Below are positions 52,996 to 62,078 of a stretch of DNA of 64,000 bases, in pieces. Under the pieces are notes generated by a model. The model worked only from the letters and a program-made list of their open reading frames with translations. It ran no database searches and was not told the origin of the DNA. A program made the translations under genes and the position numbers. Numbering within the stretch: position 1 is the first letter of the stretch; every line of letters begins with the position of its first letter. The DNA lies in contig CAJTCY010000013.1 in the NCBI GenBank assembly GCA_910575075.1, forward strand, positions 1-64,000. Reading direction: 5' to 3'. The DNA comes from Lachnospiraceae bacterium. GTDB lineage: Bacteria; Bacillota; Clostridia; Lachnospirales; Lachnospiraceae.

Positions 52996-54720
52996 CTATT
53001 TTAAAATCATCTCTGTCATAGGATTTCCGCCCTTTACCATAGGAAGCACAATCTCATCTGTAGCAATCATAAATTCAATGAGTACAGGCGTACGGCACTG
53101 TTTTGCCTGTTCCAGCGCAGGCGCAATCTCTTCCTCGCTGGTTACACGAATGCCGCAGGCTCCATAACTTTCTGCCAGTTTCACAAAATCAGGTTCATAA
53201 GGCGGACAGCCTGCATTGGGACCCTTGCAGTCCTCCGGACAGCCCTTTTTCCTCCGCAGACAGGTAGCCTCATAACGTTTTCCGTAAAAAAGCTGCTGCA
53301 TCTGGCGTACCATACCCAGGTAATAATTATTAAAAATACACACAATGACATTGGCCTCCTGCGCCATTGCTGTGGCAAGCTCCTGAATATTCATCTGCAT
53401 GCCGCCGTCGCCGCTGATACAGATGACTGTCTTGTCAGGACATCCGATTTTCGCTCCAATTGCCGCCGGAAAGCCAAAGCCCATAGTTCCCAGCCCTCCA
53501 GAGGTAATAAACTGTTTGTCCGCATTCAGCTCTATGTACTGAGTCGCCCACATCTGGTGCTGGCCAACATCTGTCACAATAATTCCCTCCTGGAACTGCC
53601 TGTTAATTTCTTCTATAATCATCTGAGGCGTCATACCGCGGTCACGGCGCATTTCCAAAGGATTTTCCCGATCCCACTCCTCGATCTGCTTCCTCCATTC
53701 TTCCGTTTCCTGAGGTTCCGCCCACTCTAACAGCTTCTCCAGCGCGAGATTCGCATCTGCCACAATCGGCACATCCACCACTACATTTCTGGATATGGAA
53801 GCTGTATCAATGTCAACATGGACAATCTGTGCCTTGGGTGCAAATTCATTCAGATCCCCGGTAATCCGGTCATTGAATCTGGTCCCAATGGAAAACAGCA
53901 CATCACATTCACCTACAGCCATATTCGCTGCATACCGTCCATGCATACCACTGTTTCCAACATAACAGGGATGGTCTGTGGGAACAGCGCCTTTGCCCAT
54001 CACCGTGGTAACCACTGGAACTCTGGTTTTTTCCGCCAGTTCCAGCATTTTCTCATTAGCTCTGGCAATATTGATGCCTCCGCCAATTAAGAACAAAGGT
54101 TTCTTTGCTGACTTCAACAGCTTGTATCCCTTTTTCAACTGTCCGATGTGAACACTTTCATTGGGCTTATATCCCCGGATAGACACTTGATCAGGGTATT
54201 CTCCCGGTCCCATTGCCGTCTGGATATCTTTCGGCAGATCAATCAACACCGGACCAGGCCTTCCGGTTCTGGCAATATGAAATGCCATTTTTAATATTTT
54301 GCCCAGATCTCTGCGGTCACGGACTGTCACGCCATACTTTGTAATACTTCTGGTCATACCAACAATATCTACTTCCTGAAACGCGTCATTTCCAATCAGG
54401 TTCAAAGGCACCTGTCCAGTAATGCACACCAGGGGAATACTGTCATAATGAGCGTCTGCCAGCCCTGTGATTATGTTGGTTGCCCCCGGACCGCTGGTTA
54501 CAATACAGACCCCTGTTTTTCCCGTGGCGCGGGCATATCCCTCTGCTTCATGGATTAATCCTTGTTCATGGCGGGGCAGAACCAGTTCAATTTCTTCATG
54601 CTTATATAATTCATCCATAATATCGGTTACCATGCCGCCCGGATAACCAAATACTGTATCAACATCTTCTTCAAGAAGCGCTTTTACAAAGAGTTTTCTT
54701 CCTGTTATATCCATTGCCAT
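52996..54720 (-). CDS. ilvB: Acetolactate synthase large subunit
   Basis: A 574-residue ThDP enzyme, first step in Val/Leu/Ile synthesis. The start at 54720 (MAMDITGRKLFVKALL) has GAGGTGAT upstream. GYPGGMVTDIMDEL, the catalytic Glu in PRHEQGLIHEAEGYAR (about residue 50), SGPGATNIITGLADAH, and the ThDP/Mg motif GDGGMQMNIQEL with NNYYLGMVRQMQ are intact. A Cys-rich insert (CLRRKKGCPEDCKGPNAGCP, about residues 500-520) follows LFYGKRYEAT. It is unusual for the family as a whole. Linked to ilvN, folA and an AEC transporter. Confidence 0.97.
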   Translation of the reverse strand: MAMDITGRKLFVKALLEEDVDTVFGYPGGMVTDIMDELYKHEEIELVLPRHEQGLIHEAEGYARATGKTGVCIVTSGPGATNIITGLADAHYDSIPLVCITGQVPLNLIGNDAFQEVDIVGMTRSITKYGVTVRDRRDLGKILKMAFHIARTGRPGPVLIDLPKDIQTAMGPGEYPDQVSIRGYKPNESVHIGQLKKGYKLLKSAKKPLFLIGGGINIARANEKMLELAEKTRVPVVTTVMGKGAVPTDHPCYVGNSGMHGRYAANMAVGECDVLFSIGTRFNDRITGDLNEFAPKAQIVHVDIDTASISRNVVVDVPIVADANLALEKLLEWAEPQETEEWRKQIEEWDRENPLEMRRDRGMTPQMIIEEINRQFQEGIIVTDVGQHQMWATQYIELNADKQFITSGGLGTMGFGFPAAIGAKIGCPDKTVICISGDGGMQMNIQELATAMAQEANVIVCIFNNYYLGMVRQMQQLFYGKRYEATCLRRKKGCPEDCKGPNAGCPPYEPDFVKLAESYGACGIRVTSEEEIAPALEQAKQCRTPVLIEFMIATDEIVLPMVKGGNPMTEMILK

Positions 54721-54788
54721 TTCTATCACCTCAATAAAATGTTTTCCTGTTATTGTAACAGATAAATACGGATTGTGGAAGTCCCATT

Positions 54789-55739
54789 TTAGATATATCC
54801 CACCGTTCTCAGCAGGAAAATCCACCCTGTCAGAGTGAAAGAGGCAAGAAGTGTCGTCATAACCACAATGCTCGCCGTTAAAGTTCCGTCATTCTTCATA
54901 TTTTTTGCCATAATATAACAGCTGGGTGTCGTGGGACTTGCCAGCATAATCAATATCCCGATCATTTTCTCCCCAGTAAATCCCATAACCGCTGCCACCG
55001 GAACGAAAAGCGCGGGCTGTACCACCAGTTTGATAAAAGCTGCCGCGAAAGTGGGTTTTATTTTTGCAAGTGCTTTCCTTCCCTCATACCCGGCTCCCAG
55101 AGAAATCAAAGCCAGCGGGGTTGCCATCTGTGCGACATTCGCTATTGTTTTATCCGCAATTACTGGAAAATCAATCTGGAAAAACGAAGCCAGTAATCCC
55201 AGGAAGATGCTGATAATAATAGGGTTTTTCAAAATATTCAAAAACGCTTTGCGTATTTTAGCCAAAGGAGCTGCTTTTTCCTCCGCAGCTCCTTCAAAAG
55301 TGAGTACGATGACAGAATAAATATTGTAAAGAGGAACTGCTCCGACAATCATCAGAGGTCCCATCGCTGACTGGCCATACAAATTCTGAATAAAAGCAAG
55401 CCCCATCACTGCAGCGCTGCTTCGAAACGATGCCTGCACAAAAGCCCCTGTCATATATTTGTCCTTTAAACATAACTTTGTCCCTCCCCAGATCAGCCAA
55501 AAACAGGCAGAGCTGGCAGCAGCACAGAACAGCACATAGTTCAGGTCAAACACCGCTCTGATATCCACAGAAGAAATATCCCGAAATAACAGAACAGGCA
55601 GCGTCACATTAAAATTAAATTTATTTGCTGCCGCGACAAAGTTATCATTGAGCATACCCGTCTGCCTTAAGCCCCATCCCAGCGCCATCACCAAAAAAAT
55701 CGGAATCGTCACATTGAGGCTGAATATAAAATTTTCCAT
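54789..55739 (-). CDS. AEC-family transporter
   Basis: A 316-residue membrane protein with about ten helices of the auxin efflux carrier family. The start at 55739 (MENFIFSLNVTIPIF) lies one base after the folA stop (TAAGATG), so translation is coupled. IISIFLGLLASFFQIDFP and IGILIMLASPTTPSCYIMAKNM are family landmarks. Bacterial members move malate, other organic acids or amino acids. The position between folA and ilvBN gives no clear substrate. A branched-chain keto or amino acid would be a guess. Confidence 0.85.
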   Translation of the reverse strand: MENFIFSLNVTIPIFLVMALGWGLRQTGMLNDNFVAAANKFNFNVTLPVLLFRDISSVDIRAVFDLNYVLFCAAASSACFWLIWGGTKLCLKDKYMTGAFVQASFRSSAAVMGLAFIQNLYGQSAMGPLMIVGAVPLYNIYSVIVLTFEGAAEEKAAPLAKIRKAFLNILKNPIIISIFLGLLASFFQIDFPVIADKTIANVAQMATPLALISLGAGYEGRKALAKIKPTFAAAFIKLVVQPALFVPVAAVMGFTGEKMIGILIMLASPTTPSCYIMAKNMKNDGTLTASIVVMTTLLASFTLTGWIFLLRTVGYI

Positions 55740-55740
55740 C

Positions 55741-56235
55741 TTATCTGCGCTTCCTCTCATATCTTTGGAAATAGTATTCCAAATCAAAATACGTCTGCTC
55801 ATCACTCTCGTCTGAGAGCACCCATTCTTCCATTTGATCGAGATCGGGAAACCAGGCGTCTGCTTGATATTCATAATTAATTTTAGTGATCAGCGCCGTA
55901 TCACACTGTGCCAAAAGCTGCCGGTAAATACTCTCCCCGCCAATAATATATATCCTTTCACTGTCATATTTCCCCAATTCATCTGTGAGTTCTTCCATAC
56001 TGTGAACACAGAACGCGCCCTTCACCTGATAGTCTCTGTCCGCAGTCACTACTATATTGGTGCGGTCTTTCAATGGCTGTCCTCCTGGAAAGCTCTCCAA
56101 TGTTCTGCGCCCCATCACCACCACATTTCCTGTAGTAATCTGCCGGAAACGTTTCATATCTTCTGGAATCTGCACCAATAACGCATTATTGAGCCCGATT
56201 CCCCAGTTTCTATCCACTGCTGCAATTAGATTCAT
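55741..56235 (-). CDS. folA: Dihydrofolate reductase
   Basis: A 164-residue NADPH-dependent enzyme. LIAAVDRNWGIGLNNALL at the start, IPEDMKRFRQITTGNVVVMGRRTLES in pieces, and IYIIGGESIYRQLL are the family motifs. The catalytic acidic residue is the Asp or Glu in PEDMKRF. It leads the transcript to the AEC and ilvB genes. No thyA is next to it. Confidence 0.95.
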   Translation of the reverse strand: MNLIAAVDRNWGIGLNNALLVQIPEDMKRFRQITTGNVVVMGRRTLESFPGGQPLKDRTNIVVTADRDYQVKGAFCVHSMEELTDELGKYDSERIYIIGGESIYRQLLAQCDTALITKINYEYQADAWFPDLDQMEEWVLSDESDEQTYFDLEYYFQRYERKRR

Positions 56236-56557
56236 AGCTGCCTCCTGATTTCAAATCATGGCGGGAATATCCCGCATCTGCGAGTCTTTCAATCATTGTC
56301 CAGCCTCGCAGTTTCCTCCATAATATCACATGTCACACAATTGTTTCTCTGCGCTATTTTAGCATACTCTCCAAAACCTTACAATGTATGTTTTAACTTA
56401 AGTTTCCGTATTTTTATTTTATCAATAATTTTATTGCCAAAGGCAACAGAGACAACTTGCAGCATAAAATTTTTATTTTTAAAAAAAATTCAAGACTTTT
56501 TCACAAAATTGGTGTATACTGATAGCAGAATAAATTTGAACTAAGGAGAATTATCAT
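56236..56557. other. Intergenic region upstream of folA and the small membrane protein
   Basis: About 320 bases with no gene or repeat that I can see. A TATACT hexamer near 56515-56520 is a possible -10 box for the plus-strand small protein gene; folA should have its promoter near 56240-56300. Confidence 0.4.
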
Positions 56558-56821
56558 ATGAGTCAGGCAAAAGTAGACCGCTATAAAGAAGAAAAAGCGA
56601 ACCGCAAAAAAATAATGAAAAAGCAAAAAATGAAAAGCGCCATCGCCGCTGCCTGCGGCACAGTAGTATGCGTTGCCGTAGTAGGCTGGATTGGCTATTC
56701 TGCTTACGGATATTTCCGCACTCAAGATGAAAAAAGCCCCCAGACACAGACAGAAGTAAATATGGATGCTCTCAGCGAATATATGACTGCTTTACCAACT
56801 TCAGACAGTACAGCGGAATAA
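56558..56821 (+). CDS. Small single-helix membrane protein
   Basis: An 87-residue protein. The first third is highly charged (DRYKEEKANRKKIMKKQKMK), followed by one helix (about 29-49: AIAAACGTVVCVAVVGWIGY) and an acidic, Thr/Gln-rich tail. AAGGAG stands before the ATG. Similar small proteins occur in Lachnospiraceae, as far as I recall, without known function. Directly downstream is a MITE. Confidence 0.75.
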   Translation: MSQAKVDRYKEEKANRKKIMKKQKMKSAIAAACGTVVCVAVVGWIGYSAYGYFRTQDEKSPQTQTEVNMDALSEYMTALPTSDSTAE

Positions 56822-56840
56822 TTACCAGCCATCTTTTTTT

Positions 56841-57170
56841 CTTTTAAAGATTCGGGTGTCAAAAGGTAGTGAAATAAAATGATGTTGGCAATTTACACAA
56901 ATAGGTGCAAACAGTTGTGACTTGTCCTGACGGTTAGAATTTCTTAGTGTTCGATCTTAGAACCAGCAATTTCCAAACAGGATGTTTGGAAAAGGCTTAT
57001 CTGAGCCAGGGATGGCGAATATAAGCCGATTGCGTAAAGTTTCCATATTTTTTGCTGGAACACTTAGAAATTCTTCTGTCTAGGACAGTTGGAACAACGT
57101 TTGTATTTATTTGTGCAAATTGCCAATAAGCATTTGTAAAACTACCTTTTGACACCCGAATCTTTTAAAG
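56841..57170. repeat. Fold-back MITE, family 3, copy 2 with 9-bp target duplication
   Basis: The element 56850-57161 has terminal repeats ATTCGGGTGTCAAAAGGTAG and the exact complement, flanked by CTTTTAAAG at 56841-56849 and 57162-57170. Inner arms pair as in copy 1 (24918-25232), to which it is nearly identical in the middle. Intact ends and duplication suggest a younger insertion. Confidence 0.88.
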
Positions 57171-57177
57171 TGAAAAA

Positions 57178-57218
57178 TTCCAGAGGCCGTTGTGACTCAA
57201 CCAGTCACAACGGCCCCT
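57178..57218 (-). terminator. Terminator of the phosphoesterase gene
   Basis: On the minus strand GGCCGTTGTGACT and AGTCACAACGGCC form a 13-bp stem, followed by TCTGGAATTTTTC. It lies about 80 bases beyond the stop of the phosphoesterase gene. Confidence 0.65.
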
Positions 57219-57295
57219 GATTAGGACTATCTATTCCCCGACAGGCATTTCTCTTCTGCCTCCTACCAACCGTGCAATCTGTGCCGTCCCAAATC

Positions 57296-57922
57296 TTACG
57301 GCGCAAACATGGAGTCTGGCGGATTCTCATCCTCAAATTCAAACACACACCGCTCATAGGCATTGATAACATGAGTATCCCGGTATTTATCATACCGCTT
57401 ATGCCCTCTTCCATATGCCAGGTGCACATGTCCATGAAGGAAAAATTTAGGATGATATTTCTCTATCAATGTCCGAAATATCTGAAATCCCTGATGCGGA
57501 AGATCACGTCCATCATTCAATTCATAAGCCGGAGCATGTGTGACCAGAATATCAAAACCATGTCTTCGGAACAACTGCAGGCGAAGTTTTGCCGCTCTCT
57601 GCTTCATCTGCCATTCCGTATACTGATATTTTCCCGAGCTGTAACGCATGGAACCTCCCAGCCCCAGAATCCGCACTCCCTTATGCACATAGATTTTGTC
57701 TTCAATGCAGATGCATCCCTCTGGCGGAGAAATGTCATATTTTTCATCATGATTCCCATGAACATACAATACAGGCGCCGAAGAAAGCGTCACCAAAAAA
57801 GAGAGGTACTCAGGCGCCAAGTCTCCGCAGGAAATAATCAGATCAATATCTTTAAGCTTATTTTTATCAAAATATTCCCATAAATATTTCGATTCTTCAT
57901 CTGAAATTGCCAGTATTTTCAT
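57296..57922 (-). CDS. Calcineurin-like metallophosphoesterase
   Basis: A 208-residue cytoplasmic phosphoesterase. Motifs in order: ISDEES (the first metal motif, with Glu where DxH has His), SCGDLAPEYL, YVHGNHDEKYD, LVTHAPAY and FLHGHVHLAYG. These give the bimetal centre. The start (MKILAISDEE) is 8 bases after the stop of the BMP-domain gene, so they share a transcript. Substrate unknown; it could be a nucleotide or phosphoprotein. Confidence 0.88.
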   Translation of the reverse strand: MKILAISDEESKYLWEYFDKNKLKDIDLIISCGDLAPEYLSFLVTLSSAPVLYVHGNHDEKYDISPPEGCICIEDKIYVHKGVRILGLGGSMRYSSGKYQYTEWQMKQRAAKLRLQLFRRHGFDILVTHAPAYELNDGRDLPHQGFQIFRTLIEKYHPKFFLHGHVHLAYGRGHKRYDKYRDTHVINAYERCVFEFEDENPPDSMFAP

Positions 57923-57929
57923 GGTAAGG

Positions 57930-59846
57930 TCAGCCTTCCTTTTTCTTTACTCCCTGCTGCTTGATCACAGGTTCTGCCTGCTCTTTCAATTCTCGCTTGT
58001 GCGGTATAGTTCCCACAACGTTTTCCGCAAGCCAGTCCATAGTCATGATTTCTTCCGGCGGCAGGCTTCTGTCTGGATCATTCAGCACCACCCCCGTCTG
58101 AGAGTATAAAATTCCAGCAAAGGGATTAAAAGCTTCTGAGCTGATAGAAGTCTTAAGCAATCCTGCCAGCCGTTTCAGTCCAATTGGCAGATATTTGGAA
58201 AAAACCACATCCACCACCCCTTCTGACATTCCCCACCAGTAATTGATTGCCTTTTTTACAGAAGGATCGTCATCATATTTCCAGGTGCCATCCATAATCG
58301 CCCAGATCAAACGTTCATAAAATTTTCCCCAATGCCACAGCGGCATGGCAAAATTTCTGGGACGCCCTTCGTCTATATGATAAATGCCGAAAAACCGGGA
58401 TGCCTCTTCTGGAATCGCCATATCTTTTCCAGAAACACAGGAGGAACCGATTTCTTTTATTCTTTCTTCAATATCCATCTCTTTCTTGGTAGACCACTCC
58501 AGATATACTTTCGCACGGGGATTAATCATCTTGGCTCCCAAAGCAAACGCGTTGATATTAGCAATCGATCCATAAATCGGATAATCTGCAATATACGTCA
58601 GCCTGTTATTTTCCGCCATTGCCCCGGCAATCGCTCCCATTAAGAATTTTGCCTCATACATGCGTGAATAGTACGTACGAATATAGCGATGAGAGGTATT
58701 TAAGGAACAATTTAGTATTCGAACCTTAGGATTGGCAATGGCTGCTTTGACGCTTGACTGTGCAAAGGGCGGCGTCGTGGTAAAAATCAAATCACAGCCC
58801 GCTTTTACGGCGTCTTCCAATAAAGAATCAATATTCTCCTGGGTGCCGTTTTCATAACTAATCGTATGTACTTCTTCCGGAAATGTCTGCTCTAAATGAA
58901 GTCTTCCCAGTTCATGGGCATACGTCCAGGCAGAAGTTCCCGGCGTTTTCTCATAAATAAATGCAATCCTCAGCTTGCGTGTACCGGGAGCGTGAAGATG
59001 CAGAATACTGAACAGAGATTTTTTCTTCTGATTGGGCTTCATCTTTAAATCAATTTCCGATTCCTGTCCCAGAAGCACAAACTCCTCCCAGCTCTTTGCA
59101 ATCAATTCCTGCATCTCACTGGTGGTCTTTTTATCAATGACATCGTATCCATATAAAGTAATAAATGCCAAAAATGCATCTCCAGGCGCAATATTCAATT
59201 TACTTCCACCCTTTGCCCGATACTCAGAAGTAAAACGGGCATAAATAGAGCTAAACTTCAGCAGTTCTTCCTCTGTCCACAGTTCTTCCGGCTCTTTTCC
59301 CACTGCTTCCTGCAGTTTTGCATATCCGCCTTCCTGGGTAAACCAAATATAATTTATTGGCGCCACACGGTAAAAATCCAGGAATTCATAGTACATCTTA
59401 TTTTCTTTTTCCTGGGTGCGCTTGGGGATGATACGGGTAACATTTCCCAGAATGGAAACAGCGCCGGAATACTTCATGACACTGACCCTTTTATTTCCTT
59501 CTACCACATAAAATTTATGCATATATTCATACGCCTTGACTGGTTCCCTGATTCCCTCTTCCACATGAGAATCCAGCAGGTTTTCCCATTTCACGGCAAA
59601 TTCTGTATCTTCCCGCAGTATAGGCATAAAATTTCCTGCAAAAGAACTGCTTCTTGCAAAGGTTTTTGTTCCCGCAATCTGTTCAATAGGAATCTGTACC
59701 AGGCCAATGGGGGTCTCAGCGTAAGAGCTCCTGTCAGGCAGAATATCATCCAATACCTGCAGAATCGGCTTTTCTCCCCGAAGCAGCCGCATCTGATAAT
59801 CTTTTTTTCCTAATTTCAATGCCTTCCTGTACTCTTCTTTGCCCAT
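57930..59846 (-). CDS. Cytoplasmic BMP/PnrA-like protein with N-terminal ParB-like region
   Basis: A 638-residue protein with no signal peptide or lipobox. Residues 1-140 include PIGLVQIPIEQIAGT and YVVEGNKRVSVMKYSGA, which resemble the ParB/sulfiredoxin-like fold. A helical region follows (150-290). The second half (about 305-560) is a BMP/PnrA-type ligand-binding domain (LRIAFIYEKTPGTSAWTYAHELGR, DLIFTTTPPFAQS, GAIAGAMAENNRLTYIADYP in pieces), normally found outside the cell for nucleosides. An intracellular fusion like this could be a nucleoside-responsive sensor. It is first in a two-gene unit with the phosphoesterase. AGGAGGACAG precedes the ATG. Function not known. Confidence 0.75.
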   Translation of the reverse strand: MGKEEYRKALKLGKKDYQMRLLRGEKPILQVLDDILPDRSSYAETPIGLVQIPIEQIAGTKTFARSSSFAGNFMPILREDTEFAVKWENLLDSHVEEGIREPVKAYEYMHKFYVVEGNKRVSVMKYSGAVSILGNVTRIIPKRTQEKENKMYYEFLDFYRVAPINYIWFTQEGGYAKLQEAVGKEPEELWTEEELLKFSSIYARFTSEYRAKGGSKLNIAPGDAFLAFITLYGYDVIDKKTTSEMQELIAKSWEEFVLLGQESEIDLKMKPNQKKKSLFSILHLHAPGTRKLRIAFIYEKTPGTSAWTYAHELGRLHLEQTFPEEVHTISYENGTQENIDSLLEDAVKAGCDLIFTTTPPFAQSSVKAAIANPKVRILNCSLNTSHRYIRTYYSRMYEAKFLMGAIAGAMAENNRLTYIADYPIYGSIANINAFALGAKMINPRAKVYLEWSTKKEMDIEERIKEIGSSCVSGKDMAIPEEASRFFGIYHIDEGRPRNFAMPLWHWGKFYERLIWAIMDGTWKYDDDPSVKKAINYWWGMSEGVVDVVFSKYLPIGLKRLAGLLKTSISSEAFNPFAGILYSQTGVVLNDPDRSLPPEEIMTMDWLAENVVGTIPHKRELKEQAEPVIKQQGVKKKEG

Positions 59847-59866
59847 ACTGTCCTCCTAATTCTTTC

Positions 59867-60031
59867 AATGTATTCTCGGTGTCTCACCGTGCCTGATTTT
59901 GTGAGATGATTTTTTGTCAGATGTGCACAAATTTATGAGGCGTACGTGGAACGTACGTTGATTAAATTTGAGTGCATCTGGCGGAAAATCAGCCACAAAG
60001 GCAGGTGCGGCGAGATTCCGAGAGTACATTT
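59867..60031. repeat. Fold-back element, family 4
   Basis: About 165 bases whose two halves pair almost fully: ATGTATTCTCGG with CCGAGAGTACAT, CACCGTGCCTG with CAGGTGCGG, GTCAGATGTGCAC with GTGCATCTGGC, and a tip CGTACGT/ACGTACG around 59941-59958. No gene. It separates the BMP-domain gene from the promoter of the SLOG/RyR/TIR operon. No clear target duplication and no second copy here. Confidence 0.7.
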
Positions 60032-60123
60032 CATATTTCCGCTTATCAAAAGTACTCCTGTAAATAATATTATTTTAACATATTCCCTCGTGCGTTACAA
60101 TGCAAACGATATGCAAAATACCA

Positions 60124-60152
60124 TTGTCATTTTTCCTTTCATACCTTATAAT
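60124..60152 (+). promoter_or_regulatory. Promoter of the SLOG/RyR/TIR operon
   Basis: TTGTCA (60124-60129), a 17-base spacer and TATAAT (60147-60152). The leader of about 70 bases before the small frame at 60225 is G-rich (GAGGGGGGAG) and has a short CTGAG/CTCAG inverted repeat. Confidence 0.65.
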
Positions 60153-60224
60153 TATATGATACAGAGGGGGGAGCTGAGCCTGACTGACACACTCAGTGCC
60201 ATAATACATGAAAGGAGTTTATAT

Positions 60225-60386
60225 ATGGGGTATATATCTCATGGAATTATTCTGACACAACTCGCACAGAACCAGTCTATCCAAATCCAATTTAACATTT
60301 TATCATTATCCATAAAAATAACGAACTGCAGCGCGAAAATACCATATTGTCCGGGACATGCTATGGGGAAAAGAGGCTGCATATGA
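60225..60386 (+). CDS. Possible small leader protein coupled to the SLOG-like gene
   Basis: A 53-codon frame (MGYISHGIILTQLAQNQ onward) with AAAGGAG 7 bases before the ATG. Its TGA stop (60384-60386) overlaps the ATG of the next gene (60383) as ATGA, the usual form of translational coupling. The peptide has Cys near the end (NCSAKIPYC, RGCI) and no recognised domain. It could be a real small protein of the system or a leader that sets translation of the membrane effector. Confidence 0.45.
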   Translation: MGYISHGIILTQLAQNQSIQIQFNILSLSIKITNCSAKIPYCPGHAMGKRGCI

Positions 60387-62062
60387 AGATAAGAATAGCT
60401 TTGGCAGGAGAACTACCGGCAAACCAGCAAATATTCAGCCATATTGATCTGCTGATAGAACAGATCGGCGATTATCTGAACAATGACTGCACAAAATCCG
60501 ATATACAAATATTAATCAGCCCTTCTTACAGCGGTAAGGAATGGCTGCACTGGAGTGAAAAACGTGATTTCCCTGTATGTGCCTGCTGTCTGGCAGATGA
60601 TCCATACGATACGAATCCGTACCAGCAGATTCTCTGGGCAGACACCCCGCTGAGGAACTTATTAGGAGAAGCAATATGCAGGAAAGCTGACGCATTGATT
60701 GTAACCTGGAATGAAAATACAGCAGAACTGTCCGGCGCCACATGGGAACTTATAAAAAACGCCTATGACAGAAAAATCCCCTGTATCTGGATTTCCACAA
60801 AATCACAGCAGACGTACTGCCTTTTGGACTCCTATTATAAAAAATACAGCGAAGAATATTTATATCAATTCTGTACCCCGCTGCCAGCAGAAGAACTGCA
60901 CACTGCGCCAATTGATGTAAAAAAGAACTGGCTGTTTTCTTTCTGGGAAAAACGCCGCACAAATTATCTGAAAAAACACAAAGCAGATACTGCCATACAT
61001 CCGATCCGGGAAGATAATCTTATGAAACCTGATTTTGAAATGGAACCGGAAGCTTCTCAGGGTGAACCTGTCCGCAAAATTCTGCTGGATAAATTCAATC
61101 AGTTTAACAGAGCTGCCATCCAGTTAAACGCAAGTTTTCAGACCATGCTTTACCAGAGAAGTGTTCTGCCTATTATTGCATCCGTCTTTTTGGCAGTAGG
61201 TTTTTATACAGAAACCCTGTTGGGAAAAACATTATCAATTATGATTCCCGATTTTGATAAATCTATCACAATAACAGCGTGCCTTCTTGCCGGTATAGGG
61301 TTTTTCATTCATGGATTCCTGAATCTCTATGTTTACCGCCTTTCTAAAAGCAGACAGATAAAACATCTGCAGAAGGAATTTTTAAATAACCGGCATACAG
61401 CAGAAGCACTGCGGATTCTGATCCATTTAGCGCCTTACGGCGTGGATCTGGACCTTCGGCATTTTTTTACAAAAAATTCTCAACTGTATATGAACATCCG
61501 ACACCTAACAGATCACGTTGAAGCGAAAGAACAGCATTTGAATAAAAAAACTGCATCTTATATACTTCAGCACATAGAAGAGATGCTGAATGACCAGATC
61601 AATTACCACAAATCCTCTGTCCTCAGATATGAAAGCATTGTTTCATCTCTTGAAAAATTGGGAAATACTATTTTCTATATAGGCTTTGGAGTCGTTTTAG
61701 CACGGGGAATCCTGCAGTTTATACTTATCCTGTTTCCTGTTATCACCCAAACCAGCGGAACAGACATAAACAGTATACTGCGCTCCTTTTTAAACATGGC
61801 TGCGCTGCTGCTCCCCGCCTGGGCCGGATATTACTCCACGAAACTGCAGCAGAATAATTTCAGTTATAATCTGGCAAACCACAGGCATATGCTCTCACGC
61901 CTTAACGTTATATATGGAAGAGTTGTCAATGCTGAGAAACAAGAAGAACTGTCTATAGAAATGTTTTTCAACGTCATCGATGAACTTACCGAAACCATGC
62001 TGGTGCAAGATACACTGGAATGGCGGCAGCAATATGAAAATTCTATGATAAAACCACTATAA
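60383..62062 (+). CDS. SLOG-like domain fused to four-helix membrane module
   Basis: A 559-residue protein. The start at 60383 (MKIRIALAGELPANQ) has GAGG 6 bases upstream. Residues 1-165 form a Rossmann-like domain: IRIALAG, IQILISPSYSGKEW, ADALIVTWNE (about 102-111) and LSGATWELIKNAYDRKIPCIWIS (positions 116-138). This fits the SLOG pattern 'SDxLIAVWDG...GGTxxxVxxA...gxPVixI', although the Gly-Gly-Thr is degenerate (SGAT). After a linker (170-250) come two helix pairs (about 261-280, 296-318, 430-454, 468-486), as in SLATT-like effector proteins. The C-terminus (490-559) is cytoplasmic and helical. I infer a nucleotide-sensing membrane effector. It is followed 16 bases later by the RyR gene. 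The SLOG assignment is by pattern only. Confidence 0.65.
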   Translation: MKIRIALAGELPANQQIFSHIDLLIEQIGDYLNNDCTKSDIQILISPSYSGKEWLHWSEKRDFPVCACCLADDPYDTNPYQQILWADTPLRNLLGEAICRKADALIVTWNENTAELSGATWELIKNAYDRKIPCIWISTKSQQTYCLLDSYYKKYSEEYLYQFCTPLPAEELHTAPIDVKKNWLFSFWEKRRTNYLKKHKADTAIHPIREDNLMKPDFEMEPEASQGEPVRKILLDKFNQFNRAAIQLNASFQTMLYQRSVLPIIASVFLAVGFYTETLLGKTLSIMIPDFDKSITITACLLAGIGFFIHGFLNLYVYRLSKSRQIKHLQKEFLNNRHTAEALRILIHLAPYGVDLDLRHFFTKNSQLYMNIRHLTDHVEAKEQHLNKKTASYILQHIEEMLNDQINYHKSSVLRYESIVSSLEKLGNTIFYIGFGVVLARGILQFILILFPVITQTSGTDINSILRSFLNMAALLLPAWAGYYSTKLQQNNFSYNLANHRHMLSRLNVIYGRVVNAEKQEELSIEMFFNVIDELTETMLVQDTLEWRQQYENSMIKPL

Positions 62063-62078
62063 TTCAAGGAGGAATGGT

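Noticed and set aside
59946-60224. Extended upstream reading frame of the small leader protein
   Set aside because: It starts inside the fold-back element and crosses the promoter; only the part from 60225 has a ribosome site after the predicted transcription start.
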